From contig NZ_JADEYP010000013.1 of the NCBI RefSeq assembly GCF_020295405.1, forward strand, positions 1-64,000: 64,000 nt of DNA. The letters are read 5' to 3'. This stretch comes from Sphingobacterium bovistauri (GTDB taxonomy: Bacteria > Bacteroidota > Bacteroidia > Sphingobacteriales > Sphingobacteriaceae). Made by a program: the position numbers and the translations under genes. The notes under the pieces were generated by a model, which was not told where the DNA came from, did no database searches, and was given only the letters and a program-made list of their open reading frames with translations. Numbering within the stretch: the first letter of the stretch is position 1; each line of letters begins with the position of its first letter. Shown here in pieces: positions 35,288-45,100 of this stretch.

Positions 35288-36421
35288 ATGAAACATATAT
35301 TAAATTCGCTACTACCCCTTCTTATCATTAGCTTTTTATTTAGCTGTAAAGACTCAAATCCAGAGCCAGAAGAAAAAAAAACATTTCGTACAGTATTACT
35401 TTATCTAGCAGCGAACAACAACCTTTCTAATGAAGCATACGACAACCTAGATCAGATTGAAAATAATATCGCAGAAGTAGATGGAAATATGATAGTGTAC
35501 GCCAGACTACCCAATAGCAAACCAGCCCTATACCAAATCCAGAATATAAAAGGAAAAAAAGAAAAAAGAAAAATTAAAGAATTTGAACATCAAAATTCTT
35601 CTGACCCTACTGTACTTAGACAAATTATTAATGAAGTAATTACATCATACGAATCAGAAAGTTACGGATTAATACTATGGTCACACGCTACTGGATGGGT
35701 ACCTGCCAATATAGGCCCTATTAAATTAAAATCATTTGGCAATGATAATGGTAATGAGATGGATATAAAAAATCTCAATAGCGCTATTCCAAGTAATGTG
35801 TTCGACTTTATTATGTTTGACGCATGCTCAATGGCTAGTGTAGAAGTGTTATATGAAATAAAAGATAAAACAGAACATTTCATCGTTTCACCTGGAGAAG
35901 TAATTTCAAATGGGATGCCTTATGAGAAAATGGTAAATGATTTGTTCGAAAAAGGAACGCAGGCTTACATCAATATTGCTAACAAATATTACAACCACTA
36001 TAACAGCCTTTCGGGTAATTTTCAATCAGCAACTATCTCCGTTGTAGACGCTTCGAAGTTGCAAAACATCGCAAACTTAACAAAAGCCACCATGCAATCT
36101 CAACACCCCCTATTTAATGACTTTAAAAGAAATGAGATTCAACGTATGGACTTTGATCGTTTTAGCAATCCACTAATTGCTTTCGATTTTTTAGACTTCA
36201 TGGAGACAAATTACAATACACCTACAATAAACACGCTAAAAGACGCTATAAATGAAGCTGTAATCTACAAGGCTAATACAGCCAAATTTAATGGACATAT
36301 AATAAACAAACACAGCGGATTAACCTGTTATATACCTATTTCGGATAATGAAAATTTAGTCCACGACTATTATAGAACACTAAAATGGCACTCTGCAAGT
36401 GGCTTTAATACAATTCTTTAA
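35288..36421 (+). CDS. C11 (clostripain-type) cysteine protease lipoprotein
   Basis: A 377-aa lipoprotein (lipobox FLFSC, Cys20). The start was moved to the ATG at 35288 because the 36 extra residues of the longer reading overlap the upstream terminator and spoil the signal. The C11 caspase-like core shows FRTVLLYLAANNNLSNEAYDNLDQIE (33-58), catalytic His133 in LILWSHATGW and Cys180 in FIMFDACSMASVEVLYE. Such enzymes cut after Arg or Lys. It is the only gene between the terminator and the 57-aa ORF. Its location next to a large surface lipoprotein suggests surface protein processing, but no target is shown. Confidence 0.85.
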   Translation: MKHILNSLLPLLIISFLFSCKDSNPEPEEKKTFRTVLLYLAANNNLSNEAYDNLDQIENNIAEVDGNMIVYARLPNSKPALYQIQNIKGKKEKRKIKEFEHQNSSDPTVLRQIINEVITSYESESYGLILWSHATGWVPANIGPIKLKSFGNDNGNEMDIKNLNSAIPSNVFDFIMFDACSMASVEVLYEIKDKTEHFIVSPGEVISNGMPYEKMVNDLFEKGTQAYINIANKYYNHYNSLSGNFQSATISVVDASKLQNIANLTKATMQSQHPLFNDFKRNEIQRMDFDRFSNPLIAFDFLDFMETNYNTPTINTLKDAINEAVIYKANTAKFNGHIINKHSGLTCYIPISDNENLVHDYYRTLKWHSASGFNTIL

Positions 36422-36516
36422 TATAAAATACTTATTATTAGGTATATGTTTATCAGTGTATTTGATAGTATATTTGCATTTGAAAAGATAGGAACCAAAC
36501 TATTAACTCAATATCT

Positions 36517-36690
36517 ATGAAAAAGAAAAATACTAAAGATCATATTCAAGATCTATTAGACAGCATAACGCTTGTTAAGAATTGTATAAAAAACAATACA
36601 GCTGAGAATTGTGTAATGGGCTTACTAAACGAAAAGATCACATTCAAAACCGAAAATAATATACTTATACAAATAAAATTGTACAAATAA
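36517..36690 (+). CDS. 57-aa small ORF, unknown
   Basis: A short reading frame from an ATG at 36517 to a TAA at 36690, beginning MKKKNTKDHIQDLLDSITLV and ending ILIQIKLYK. It has an amphipathic helical first half and two cysteines (Cys23, Cys32). It sits 95 nt after the C11 gene and is followed 26 nt later by a good terminator, which is the main reason to take it seriously. It has no signal peptide and I know no family for it. Confidence 0.45.
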   Translation: MKKKNTKDHIQDLLDSITLVKNCIKNNTAENCVMGLLNEKITFKTENNILIQIKLYK

Positions 36691-36716
36691 TATATTAATA
36701 CATTTACCAAACCAAA

Positions 36717-36745
36717 AGGGCATTGAATTTCAATACCCTTTTTTA
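36717..36745 (+). terminator. Terminator after the 57-aa ORF
   Basis: Stem GGGCATTGA / TCAATACCC (one G-T-type mismatch) with a 3-nt loop and a run of six T residues. Between 36746 and the promoter at 36902 I see no gene. Confidence 0.75.
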
Positions 36746-36901
36746 TTTTTTTGTGCAATAGCCCCACTTACACAAAAAGCAATAAATACTTCTGAAAAAA
36801 CAAATAACTCAAATAATACACATACATTTGATCAGCTTTGCCTGCTCTATTGAATTTGGTAAGCATATAACTAAATCTGACATTTCATTGAGGAATCTCA
36901 C

Positions 36902-36932
36902 TTGCATTTACTTTGGAATCAAAGTATATTTG
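36902..36932 (+). promoter_or_regulatory. Promoter of the bacilliredoxin gene
   Basis: TTG (36902-36904), 20 nt, then consensus TATATTTG (36925-36932), 63 nt before the ATG. A small inverted repeat CTTTG-GAAT-CAAAG lies between the two elements. Confidence 0.6.
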
Positions 36933-36995
36933 TATGTTTCAAAGCATATATTTTACGGCTTTAAAATGAATTGTTAAATTTTAAAATTAAGATAA

Positions 36996-37406
36996 ATGTA
37001 TCCAGAATATTTAGTAGCACCAATGCGTCAAGAATTAGTAGACGCTGGTTTTCAAGAATTAAAAACAGTAGGAGAAGTTGATAGTGCAATTCCTTCGGAA
37101 GGAACTGTATTCGTAGTAGTAAATTCTGTATGCGGATGTGCTGCTGCAAATGCGCGCCCTGCTGCTCGCTTTGCTGTAGAAAATGGGAAAAAACCTAGCA
37201 AATTAGTTACTGTTTTTGCTGGCATGGAAAAAGAAGCTGTTGACAAAGCACGTCAATACATGCTTCCTTATCCGCCATCATCACCAGCTATGGCCCTATT
37301 TAAAGACGGTAAATTAGTGCACATGATCGAAAGACATATGATCGAAGGCCGCCCTGCTCAAATGATAGCAGATAATCTTATCGCTGCATTTGACGAATAT
37401 TGCTAA
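36996..37406 (+). CDS. BrxA/BrxB-family bacilliredoxin (YphP-like)
   Basis: A 136-aa thioredoxin-fold protein with the unusual Cys46-Gly-Cys48 motif in VVNSVCGCAAANARPA, characteristic of the bacilliredoxin family that removes bacillithiol from protein thiols in Firmicutes. N-terminal MYPEYLVAPMRQELVDAGF and C-terminal HMIERHMIEGRPAQMIADNL complete the family profile. It is a single gene with its own promoter and a bidirectional terminator. Which low-molecular-weight thiol it works with in this bacterium is not shown here. Confidence 0.92.
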   Translation: MYPEYLVAPMRQELVDAGFQELKTVGEVDSAIPSEGTVFVVVNSVCGCAAANARPAARFAVENGKKPSKLVTVFAGMEKEAVDKARQYMLPYPPSSPAMALFKDGKLVHMIERHMIEGRPAQMIADNLIAAFDEYC

Positions 37407-37418
37407 GCAATATTCGCT

Positions 37419-37470
37419 TTATTAAAACAATAAAAGGTTCTCAATTGAGAACCTTTTATTGTTTTAATAA
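37419..37470. terminator. 52-bp perfect palindrome, bidirectional terminator
   Basis: An uninterrupted 26-bp inverted repeat: the left half runs TTATTAAAACAATAAAAGGTTC and on to the TCAATTGA centre, and the right half is its exact complement. It lies between the convergent bacilliredoxin gene and the 79-aa lipoprotein gene and includes the latter's stop codon. It is far longer than a terminator needs. Confidence 0.85.
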
Positions 37471-37703
37471 CTATAGCTCGGTACATAATAAACATCATGT
37501 TTGTGATGTTTCCCTTTTGATTTGTCTCCTTTTCTATGCTTCTTTTTCTGACCTGGGGCATGTCTTTTAGCTGATTTTTCTCCGTAAACCTTTTTTGCTT
37601 TACCAGGAGGCAAATGTCCATGTGGATAACGATTACTCGTGTAACAAGACGAAACACTAAGACTTATTATTGCAACGAAAAGTATTGTTATAATTTTATT
37701 CAT
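37464..37703 (-). CDS. Small basic lipoprotein with HLPPGKAKK motif
   Basis: A 79-aa lipoprotein (SVSSC, Cys20) with a very basic body (PHGHLPPGKAKKVYGEKSAKRHAPGQKKKH) rich in His, Lys and Gly. Short proteins with the 'HLPPGxAKK ... APGQ' pattern occur in this phylum, but I know no function. The frame is preferred over an overlapping 84-aa frame because only this one has an export signal. It is convergent with the bacilliredoxin gene. Confidence 0.75.
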   Translation of the reverse strand: MNKIITILFVAIISLSVSSCYTSNRYPHGHLPPGKAKKVYGEKSAKRHAPGQKKKHRKGDKSKGKHHKHDVYYVPSYSY

Positions 37704-37875
37704 AGAATCTCCTATTTATAAATTTATAATCAATAAATAGACCAAACTATAAATTCCCCCACTAATTTATCCAATTACAAATATTTCGAACTAGCATTTC
37801 TTAAAATAATAAGACAAAAGAGGTTTTCAAAAAAGAATAAATAACACAGCAAAATTGAAATTTAGCATTCATTCA

Positions 37876-37909
37876 GAGATGAAGGAGAGTTTTAACCGTC
37901 CTTCATCTC
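37876..37909. terminator. Hairpin downstream of the second PUL
   Basis: Perfect 11-bp stem GAGATGAAGGA / TCCTTCATCTC with a 12-nt loop, about 100 nt past the last gene of the second PUL on the minus strand. No strong T-run follows on that strand, so the terminator call is tentative. The rest of the 305-bp gap 37704-38008 is AT-rich and shows no gene. Confidence 0.5.
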
Positions 37910-38008
37910 AAATGTTAGTTTTTCTTTGTTACTGATTATTTACCTATCACTAATTATTGTCTATTGCGAATTGTAGTGCCTTAGAAAGGCTTAATTCTTT
38001 TAGTAGAA

Positions 38009-38977
38009 CTAAGGTTTAAAAATTTCTGGAGAATTAACCTTATCTATTCCATTAGTTGGTAAATACTCATTCCAATAATAAAAACCAGAAGTGGCATAAG
38101 TACCTCCCGTTGAATTAGCTAACCAAAATTGTTGAGCTAACAGACTGTACGTAACTTCCTTAATAGCCGTATCATAATAAGGTTTGTACCTTATTTTCCG
38201 ACCAACAATCTCTGTATTAGAAGGTATATTAGCCAAATAAACATAATAATCAAAGTAAGTGGAATAATAAACCCCACTAGTTAATCCAACGGTAACCAAA
38301 CTGGACTTATACTTATCTCCATAAACATTTACTGAGATTGGGGTACTGTTTGATTTCGACCCATCACTAGCTATCAATATAAGGTCAAAACTATGATTCC
38401 CTTCTTCCAAATTGGGGATAATTAATTGTAGCGGAGCATTTCCGAAAGGAATATCTAAAATTATAGTATCCTTGCCAGCCTCAGCTAATGCTATTTTGGC
38501 AACAGAATTACCTGTAGGTGGAGTAAAATCTAATCTAGCTCTATTAAACCCTCTCTTCACATTCAAATTCTGTAACTTAATATTGGCATCTATAGCATTT
38601 GAATTGAAAAAATACTTTTTAGGCGACACATTACCTTGAGTATTAATAGTAAAAATCTCGTAAGGATTTTGTCCTGGCTTAACATTTTTAACAACGACCT
38701 TTTGACTTACCACAGATTTATCCAGAGGAAAATCGTAGTAGCTCGTATCTACTCCATTGACCAAAGCAAACTTTGATGCTGTTCCATTAGGTGGAATCAT
38801 AATGTCTACTGTAAATTGTTCTATACCATTTGACACTATTATAGAATCAATACCACCTGGATAAACTCTAGTTTCAGCCACTTCCATCAAATCTCTAAAA
38901 TGCTCATCTGGTTTATTACATGACTGCTGAAAACAACAGACATATAGCACAGTCAATAAAATTAATATCTTTTTCAT
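38009..38977 (-). CDS. DUF4998-type lipoprotein of the second PUL
   Basis: A 322-aa lipoprotein (Cys20, CFQQSCNKP). The N-terminal two thirds contain repeated fibronectin-like beta modules (TRVYPGGIDSIIVSNGIEQFTVDIMIPPNGTASKFALVNG; NVKRGFNRARLDFTPPTGNSVAKIALAEAGKDTIILDI; EGNHSFDLILIASDGSKSNSTPISVNVYGDKY) that match the DUF4998 family; the pattern 'G-D-x-Y' closes the region. The last 80 residues are Tyr-rich. It has a counterpart in the third PUL (58384-59616). It is probably surface exposed and may bind glycan; this is inference from position. Confidence 0.75.
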   Translation of the reverse strand: MKKILILLTVLYVCCFQQSCNKPDEHFRDLMEVAETRVYPGGIDSIIVSNGIEQFTVDIMIPPNGTASKFALVNGVDTSYYDFPLDKSVVSQKVVVKNVKPGQNPYEIFTINTQGNVSPKKYFFNSNAIDANIKLQNLNVKRGFNRARLDFTPPTGNSVAKIALAEAGKDTIILDIPFGNAPLQLIIPNLEEGNHSFDLILIASDGSKSNSTPISVNVYGDKYKSSLVTVGLTSGVYYSTYFDYYVYLANIPSNTEIVGRKIRYKPYYDTAIKEVTYSLLAQQFWLANSTGGTYATSGFYYWNEYLPTNGIDKVNSPEIFKP

Positions 38978-38993
38978 AACTTATATTCCAACT

Positions 38994-40205
38994 TTAATAA
39001 GAACCAAAAAATGTTAGTTCATCGATCATCGCGTAAGTAGCATTACTCCAAGTTTGTTTGATTACAAATCTGTAATAACGATAAGGACCTTTAGGCTCAT
39101 CAATTAAAAAATCTTCACCCGTAGTAGTCACTAAACTATTTCCTTCGATCGTAGATAAGCCTTCTGGACGCTTTGATTCAAAATCACTAATTTTCTCCCA
39201 ACCATCAAATAATAAACTACTTGCTACAGGAGAATTACTTCCCCATACTTCAAATATCTTAGGAGTCAGTGTAGCAAATGCATGTGATGCTTTGTACCAA
39301 TAATTATCATTACCGGCATGTACTAACTTAAATCTCGATACAGTAGCTTGCTTTCCAAAATCTATAGCAAAATTAAGATGCTGATTTGCATTTGTGTTGA
39401 TAGCTTGGTAACTCAAAAATGCTGTGCCATTATTTACATTACCCACTAAATCATCCCACAAATTAGCTACACCAAAAGAAGTTTCGGATGTATAATACGC
39501 TAAAGATCCAGCCTGTAGTGCAAAATTACGATACCCACTTTTACTTAATTGCTCTTCGTATAATGGACTACCTTCAATTACGACAGAGTCTGATTTATTA
39601 CCAAAGCGATCAGCGATATACAAATAATACTTTTGATCTTTCATAGGAAGATCTAAAAAATTCACCTTACCTTCTGCTGCACTTACTTGTTTATTTTGAT
39701 CTGTTAAAATTTCTTTCACATCTTCGTGATACGTTGCCAAATAAATTGTCAAATTATCTTCCATAGGATTTGTAAAACGAACTCCCATCATACCAAATGA
39801 AAAATATGGATCTAAACTTTCTAATGCTTGGATATAACCGGGTTTAGCGACTTCTACATCAAAAATCTTAGAAGGTCCAGCAACATCTCCCCTGCTAAAT
39901 GGTGTTAATGTTACAGAATGAACACCTTCCTTCGCAAATCCTTCTAAAACAACTTTAGACTCATATTTAGAAATTTTCACACTTTTATTAACACCCTCAC
40001 GGACTGTAAAATCAATTTTAGTATATATATAATCATCTATTTGAGGTGTATTGATCGTTAGCTCTACCTTTCCTGGTAATGGCACAAATGATATGTTTTC
40101 TATAATATTTGGGATTTCTCCTGGCTTTTGACTAAAATCAATCTCTTCTGTACATGAACAAAGGAAATAGGTAGTCAAAGCAAATAATAAATATTGTACT
40201 TTCAT
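38994..40205 (-). CDS. DUF4959/DUF5000-type surface lipoprotein of the second PUL
   Basis: A 403-aa lipoprotein (FLCSC, Cys18). It has an N-terminal DUF4959-like Ig module (PNIIENISFVPLPGKVELTINTPQIDDYIYTKIDF), a middle beta domain of the DUF5126 type, and a C-terminal discoidin-like (F5/8 type C, DUF5000) domain with LWDDLVGN, HLNFAIDFGKQATVSRFKLVHAG, FEVWGSN and GPYRYYRFVIKQTWSNATYAMIDELTFFG. Discoidin folds commonly bind carbohydrate. It is 12 nt downstream of susD, the position usually held by surface glycan-binding proteins. Confidence 0.83.
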   Translation of the reverse strand: MKVQYLLFALTTYFLCSCTEEIDFSQKPGEIPNIIENISFVPLPGKVELTINTPQIDDYIYTKIDFTVREGVNKSVKISKYESKVVLEGFAKEGVHSVTLTPFSRGDVAGPSKIFDVEVAKPGYIQALESLDPYFSFGMMGVRFTNPMEDNLTIYLATYHEDVKEILTDQNKQVSAAEGKVNFLDLPMKDQKYYLYIADRFGNKSDSVVIEGSPLYEEQLSKSGYRNFALQAGSLAYYTSETSFGVANLWDDLVGNVNNGTAFLSYQAINTNANQHLNFAIDFGKQATVSRFKLVHAGNDNYWYKASHAFATLTPKIFEVWGSNSPVASSLLFDGWEKISDFESKRPEGLSTIEGNSLVTTTGEDFLIDEPKGPYRYYRFVIKQTWSNATYAMIDELTFFGSY

Positions 40206-40217
40206 AGCTCTTTTAGT

Positions 40218-42152
40218 TTACCAACCTGGATTTTGAATCAGGTTTTTGTTTGTATAAATACTCTGTAACGAAATCGGGAATAAATAATCTCTCTTCGTGA
40301 ATTGACGTTGATATTTTGTTGAAATGCGATTAAAATCCGCTGGGATACGACCACTTGTTGTTAATCCATATACAGCACCACTTAGATTTTGCTCTGCTGT
40401 TTTCCATCTCAATTCATCATAAAAATGAATTCCCTCTAACCCCAACTCAATACTACGTTCCTTATGTATAATCTGACGTAATCCTTCCTTAGTAGAGTAT
40501 TTATTAGGAGATTTTGAAAACCTAGTCCAACTTTCTTCTACAGTCAAAAGTCCTGCTCGCTCCCTTACTCTATTAATATATCCTAAAGCTTCTGCAGTAG
40601 GTCCATCTATCTCATTTATAACCTCAGCATAAGAAAGGTATAAGTCAGCTAATCGAATTACTGGCCAAGCATAAAGTTTAGCAATAACAGAACCATTACT
40701 TTCTTGAATTTCGTAATCCCAAGGAATATTTTTCTTAGGGTAATATCCTGTTGTGTTGCTATAATCCGAACGAGCTGACACCATCGGATCCCCATTCTTT
40801 ACAGCCACCGAAAATTGATTATTCTCATCATAACGTCCCTGACCATACCATTTTGATCCATCAAAAGCTAGATTCGCATAAAATCTAGGCTCTCTATCTA
40901 AATTCAAACTTAATGTCTGATAAGAATTCTGAACAAACAATGAATTAATTTGCCCGGTATTTACCACATTAAAACGCCCATCATAATTCCATGAATTATC
41001 CTCATCAATAGGCACTCCATTTTTAGAATAATATTCAAGTGCATGATTTATTGTAACACTATATGTAGGATAAGCTGTCAACAACGGAACCAGTTTTGGC
41101 ACCATATAGCTAAATTGAGTACTATTAAAGTATGATGCAGGATTAGCCCAAATTACTTCCGAATTATAACGTTCAGAAACTACACCTCTCAAATTTAGAT
41201 GAAGCTTCATCGCTGGAGATAATGTAGTTGAAGGATAATCAGCATCAGCGTACTTTAATAATTCAAAACCATTGCTTTCGGCCAATTCTATTATCTCCTT
41301 CAACGCAGCTCGAGCCATCACCCATTTATTAGCATCGTATACCGGATTAAAGAAATTCTCTCCATTATGATCTTTAAAATTAGTATAATCAGAATTCCCA
41401 TTATACAACGGACTAGCTGCTGTTAACAATACTTTTGCTTTAATACCCAACGCTGCTATTTTAGTAATTCTTCCAGCATCAGTCATTGGCATATCAACTA
41501 TTTCTGGAAGATCTACAGCTGCTTCATCTATAGTCCCAACAATGTAATCAATTACATCATCAACCTTTTCTCGATAAGGTCTTGAATCTTCAGAGCTTGT
41601 ATTCAAATCTAAATTTTCATCGACAATTGGAATCGGTCCTACCTGTTGAAACATCAAAAAATGCAAATACGCTTTGATGACCTTCACTTCTGCTGTCCAT
41701 TTTAGCTTCTCCATCTCAGACATATCAGGTACTTTTGTTATATTTTCTAAAAATATATTACAATGTCTAATTCCTTCCCAAAATCTACTTAATTCAAAAT
41801 ACGAACCTGTGGGCAATGCTGCATTTTGACCTCCTGCAGGAATAACCCCCATATAGCCGTTGCTCCAGTCTCCATAATAATGATGCGCTTCTAATCCAGC
41901 ATAAAATGCAGGATTGGTACCGCCTGTAGGTAAAACACCAGCAGGAGTACTTGGATTTCCATTTAGTGGATTTCCATTTACAGGTAAATGTGCATAACAA
42001 GTTGCTAGGTAACGCTGAGCAGGTTCTCGCATATTAAATGCCATATCTATTTCTGCAATATTATCTGGGATAATTTCCAAATATTTATTACAAGAAATTG
42101 TAGAAAATGCTATTGCTGATATAATAAAAATTTTACTTAATACTTTCATCAT
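40218..42152 (-). CDS. susD: SusD/RagB-family lipoprotein of the second PUL
   Basis: A 644-aa outer-membrane lipoprotein (STISC, Cys21) with the NKYLEIIPDN start, the TPR motif WTAEVKVIKAYLHFLMFQQVGPIPIVDENL and the C-terminal RagB block KEGLRQIIHKERSIELGLEGIHFYDELRWKTAEQNLSG, ending in NLIQNPGW. It has the same length and the same terminal 'N(L/P)GW/YGW' ending as the SusD of the third PUL. It begins 1 nt after the susC stop, so translation is coupled. The ligand is unknown, as no enzyme is encoded nearby. Confidence 0.92.
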   Translation of the reverse strand: MMKVLSKIFIISAIAFSTISCNKYLEIIPDNIAEIDMAFNMREPAQRYLATCYAHLPVNGNPLNGNPSTPAGVLPTGGTNPAFYAGLEAHHYYGDWSNGYMGVIPAGGQNAALPTGSYFELSRFWEGIRHCNIFLENITKVPDMSEMEKLKWTAEVKVIKAYLHFLMFQQVGPIPIVDENLDLNTSSEDSRPYREKVDDVIDYIVGTIDEAAVDLPEIVDMPMTDAGRITKIAALGIKAKVLLTAASPLYNGNSDYTNFKDHNGENFFNPVYDANKWVMARAALKEIIELAESNGFELLKYADADYPSTTLSPAMKLHLNLRGVVSERYNSEVIWANPASYFNSTQFSYMVPKLVPLLTAYPTYSVTINHALEYYSKNGVPIDEDNSWNYDGRFNVVNTGQINSLFVQNSYQTLSLNLDREPRFYANLAFDGSKWYGQGRYDENNQFSVAVKNGDPMVSARSDYSNTTGYYPKKNIPWDYEIQESNGSVIAKLYAWPVIRLADLYLSYAEVINEIDGPTAEALGYINRVRERAGLLTVEESWTRFSKSPNKYSTKEGLRQIIHKERSIELGLEGIHFYDELRWKTAEQNLSGAVYGLTTSGRIPADFNRISTKYQRQFTKRDYLFPISLQSIYTNKNLIQNPGW

Positions 42153-42153
42153 C

Positions 42154-45100
42154 TTAGAAATTTAGATTTAAACCAAAGTTTGTCACACGTTGAATTGGAT
42201 AATTCAAACCTCCCCCTCGCAATTCCACATCCCAATCCTTAAACTTACTCCATACCATAGGATTAGTCATTGTACTGAATAGACGAAGAGATCTTACTTT
42301 ATACTTCTCCAACCATTTATTAGGTACAGTATAACCTAATTCAATTTGTTTTAATCTCAAATACTCACCATTACGTAACCACCAAGAACTAGCAGCTGTA
42401 TTATTAGATAAAGGATTGACTGAAAATCTTGGGGCTAATGCATTTAAATCTTGGTTATTTTCAGACCAATGACTATCTGCAAAAACTTGTAACAACTGGT
42501 TAACCCCACGTTTTGACACACCGTTAAAAGCATCTGTTACAGCCACATCAACAAAAGGATGAACACCAGCAGATGTATAATCAATCATGAAAGATGATCT
42601 TGCCGACCCCTGAAATAACATCGAAAAATCTAACCCTTTAAAGCTCGTGGAAAATCCAAAACCATACATAACTTCTGGTATATTAGGATATCCCATTGGC
42701 GTTCTATCCATAAAATTAATTAGACCATCACCATTTAAATCTAAATATTTAATATCCCCACCTCTTAATACACCACCAATATTTTGTTGAGGTGAATTGG
42801 CTACTTCTTCATCAGAAATAAATAGACGATCTGCAACATAACCATAATGCGAATTAATAGGCTTTCCTTCAAATAATAAATAATCTAAACCATAATCTAT
42901 TTGTTCATACTTAGTATACTTTCCGGTCGCAAATGTAAAATTACCGTTCACACGAATTGACCAATCAGGCGTAAACCTATGATTAACTATTACTGTAGCA
43001 TCCAACCCTCTATTATAGGCTTCACCTATATTAGCATATTGCGTAACAGGAACCCCCATCGTAATCGGCATATCGATACGAGGCATCAATATATTTTTAC
43101 GTGTTTCTTGAAACACGTCCAAGTTCAACTCTATTTTATTATTTAGTGCAGTAATATCTAAACCTAAATTTGTCTTATATGACGTTTCCCATGTAATACT
43201 ATTATTACCATACCTACTTATTGAGACCCCATTCACAAAATTGCCACCTTCTTCACCCCAACGCACGCCATTATTTGAGTTATTCAAATTAACCTGAGAC
43301 AAATAGAAGAATCGATCGGAATCACTACCAATAGCATCGTTACCGATCATCCCATATGTGGCTCTAATCTTAAACATATTGAATACATTTTTTAAAGGAA
43401 AAAATGATTCATTGGACAAAGTCCAAGCCGCTCCGATAGATGGGAAAAAACCAAAACGATGATCTCTATGAAACCTTTCAGACCCATTATAGCCGAAATT
43501 AAATTCTGCCATATAACGGCTATCATAAATATAACCGAACTTACCTGCTAACCCCACATTTCTAAATGCTAAAGAAGCTTGTAGATTAGTCCCCTGATTA
43601 TGTAATGAATTACGCAACAATCCATATACATTAGCATTAATAGCATGCTTTTCATCAATGACCTTACTATACATCAATGTATTTTCAAAATATACATTCT
43701 TACGAATTACGCGATCAGCTAAACCTCCAGCATTATAATTTAAAAATTCAGATCCTTGAGTTTCATTTAACAAGCGAATACTTGCTAATCCAGTTTCAGG
43801 ATTTACAGCTCCAGCCGTATAGAAATAAGGATTAATCGAACGCATCAAATTCATTGAGGAATAACGAGTTGTATTAAACATAGCTCGATACTTCAAACCA
43901 TCTAACCAACTAGATAAATCTTGATTAAATTCCAATTGTGCAAACATATTAGATGTAGAGCTCTCTCTATACCCTTTAGAAACTTCTGCATATGGATTTA
44001 AATAATCTCCATTATCACCGAAATTCCCATATTTTGTATGTTTAATATATTCGTATCCAGGAATATCACCATAGAATGCTGGAAAAAGTGCTGGATTTGC
44101 CTTTACAGCATAATTATACGCAGTACTACCACCAGGGATAGGACCTATATACTCATCAAAAGTACCACCTAAGCGAATAACAAATTTTGTCTTCTCTGTT
44201 AAATTTAAGTCAATATTACTTTTTAATTGATACGTATTTAAACTAATATTAGAATTGTAATTACTTGTTCCGTTCTTCTTAAAAAGACCATTATCCTTAT
44301 TATAAGTACCCGAGACATAATAAAGAGCTAAATTATTACCCCCTCTTAAATTAATATTATTACGTTGTGTAAATGCGTACTCATTCATAATTACATCCAT
44401 CCAATCTACTTGAGGATACAAAACTCGATCATGTCCGAGCATCGTATTTCGTATTTTATCATCAGAATAAAACACAGCAGAAGAAGGATTCCTAGCTAAT
44501 AAGGCTTCATTATACAACGACATAAATGTTATAGGGTCAGCCGTTTCTACGATTCTTGTTGGCGCAGACAATGCCGCCTCTGTATTTAACATAATTTGCA
44601 CTTGCCCCTGTTGTCCAGATTTAGTAGATACCAATATTACTCCATTAGCACCACGAGCTCCATAAACTGCAGTCGAAGTAGCATCCTTTAACAAAGAGAA
44701 ACTTTCAATATCTTGAACTTGTAACCTTGCAAGATCATTAACCGAAACTTCCATATTATCAATTAAGATCAGAGGATCTCTTTTTCCTTCGCCAAAACTA
44801 CTTACTCCACGAATAAAAAAGCTAGCATTATCAGCACCTGGTTCACCACTTGTTTGAAAGGAAATCATCCCGGCCATACGTCCAGCCAACGCAGTTGTAA
44901 GATTACTTGATGGAATTTTTAGATCTTTAGGAGAAACAGTTGTTACAGCTCCGATCATATCTGTTTTCTTCACCCGTTGATTAAAAGCAGTAATTACTAC
45001 GTCTTCAATACCAATATCAGCTGGCTGTAGGTAAACATTTAAATAACTTTTTCCTGTAATATTAATGGATTGTTTTTCAAAACCAACTATATTAAAATCC

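Noticed and set aside
31075..36690. Prophage or prophage remnant suggested by the CI-like repressor
   Set aside because: No integrase, replication, packaging or structural genes and no attachment-like direct repeats were seen; the flanking genes are housekeeping.
36546..37149. Minus-strand frames of 62-73 codons around the 57-aa ORF and the bacilliredoxin start
   Set aside because: They read through a terminator or overlap a well-supported gene on the other strand and show no recognisable feature.
37403..37657. 84-aa minus-strand frame overlapping the small basic lipoprotein
   Set aside because: It lacks an export signal and runs through the terminator palindrome; the overlapping 79-aa frame has a proper lipobox.
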